In this document: positions 32,866 through 32,866 of the stretch, piece by piece | How positions within the stretch are numbered: position 1 is the stretch's first letter | How the letters are laid out: each line of letters opens with the position of its first letter | Assembly (NCBI GenBank): GCA_028288625.1 | Contig: JAQBNI010000136.1 | Coordinates: 1-32,866 of the forward strand | From: Bacteroidota bacterium | Lineage (GTDB): Bacteria; Bacteroidota; Bacteroidia; Chitinophagales; JADIYW01 | Reading direction: 5' to 3' | Length of the DNA: 32,866 nt | Position numbers and translations under genes: made by a program | The notes under the pieces: generated by a model | What the model saw: only the letters and a program-made list of their open reading frames with translations | What the model was told of the DNA's origin: nothing | Database searches by the model: none

Positions 32866-32866
32866 A

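Noticed and set aside
1-32866. CRISPR arrays, tRNA or rRNA genes, insertion sequences, phage or plasmid genes
   Set aside because: Reading both strands showed no regularly spaced direct repeats, no cloverleaf candidates, no rRNA-like sequence, and no transposase, integrase or capsid-like proteins.

Overview
The window looks like a chromosomal segment of a Bacteroidota bacterium, probably from the Chitinophagales/Sphingobacteriales side. The evidence is AT-rich DNA, three proteins ending in type IX secretion (T9SS) sorting domains, Bacteroidota-type promoters (TTTG near -33, TAnnTTTG near -7), few Shine-Dalgarno sites, and a DUF177-rpmF-efp-accB block. Genus cannot be read from the sequence alone. 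Coding density is very high: the largest gap is 150 bp (20672-20821), so no gene-free stretch exceeds 300 bp. I see no tRNA, rRNA, CRISPR array or insertion sequence.

Layout. (1) 2-649: the 3' end of leuA. (2) 657-4797, minus strand: a surface-glycan operon of GT-C membrane transferase, methyltransferase, GT4 and RmlD-like reductase. (3) 4858-7401, plus strand: wbpE-wbpD-wbpB-type genes for a UDP-2,3-diacetamido-glucuronic acid-type sugar. They converge with no spacing on (4) 7402-10869, a large LamG/PKD T9SS cargo protein. (5) 10983-15518, minus strand: a second glycan operon read GT2, cupin, DegT aminotransferase, methyltransferase, GT4, with a recognisable promoter before the GT2 gene. (6) 15656-17490, minus strand: DUF177, rpmF and efp, closed by a clear intrinsic terminator, then accB with its own apparently near-leaderless promoter. 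(7) 17618-22536: secreted proteins, namely an Asp-box propeller T9SS protein and, divergently, a small T9SS protein paired with a secreted protein lacking a sorting domain. (8) 22540-25825, minus strand: a biotinyl-domain protein, an O-methyltransferase, a LysM glucosaminidase and hpt. (9) 25908-32866: M1 aminopeptidase, a membrane protein, a divergent GH1 glycosidase, a small secreted basic protein, a Crp/Fnr regulator, an unknown conserved-looking protein, and an ATE-family transferase cut by the window end.

How the parts may work together. Regions 2, 3 and 5 supply nucleotide sugars and transferases for a cell-surface polysaccharide; flippase, polymerase and initiating transferase are not in the window. 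In Porphyromonas gingivalis the sugar that links T9SS cargo to the outer membrane comes from the Wbp/Vim pathway. The wbpE-D-B trio beside a T9SS cargo gene is therefore the most interesting arrangement here, although the functional link is inference. Three intergenic palindromic or word-repeat elements (25241-25318, 29051-29127, 31263-31286) are the main structure that genes do not explain.
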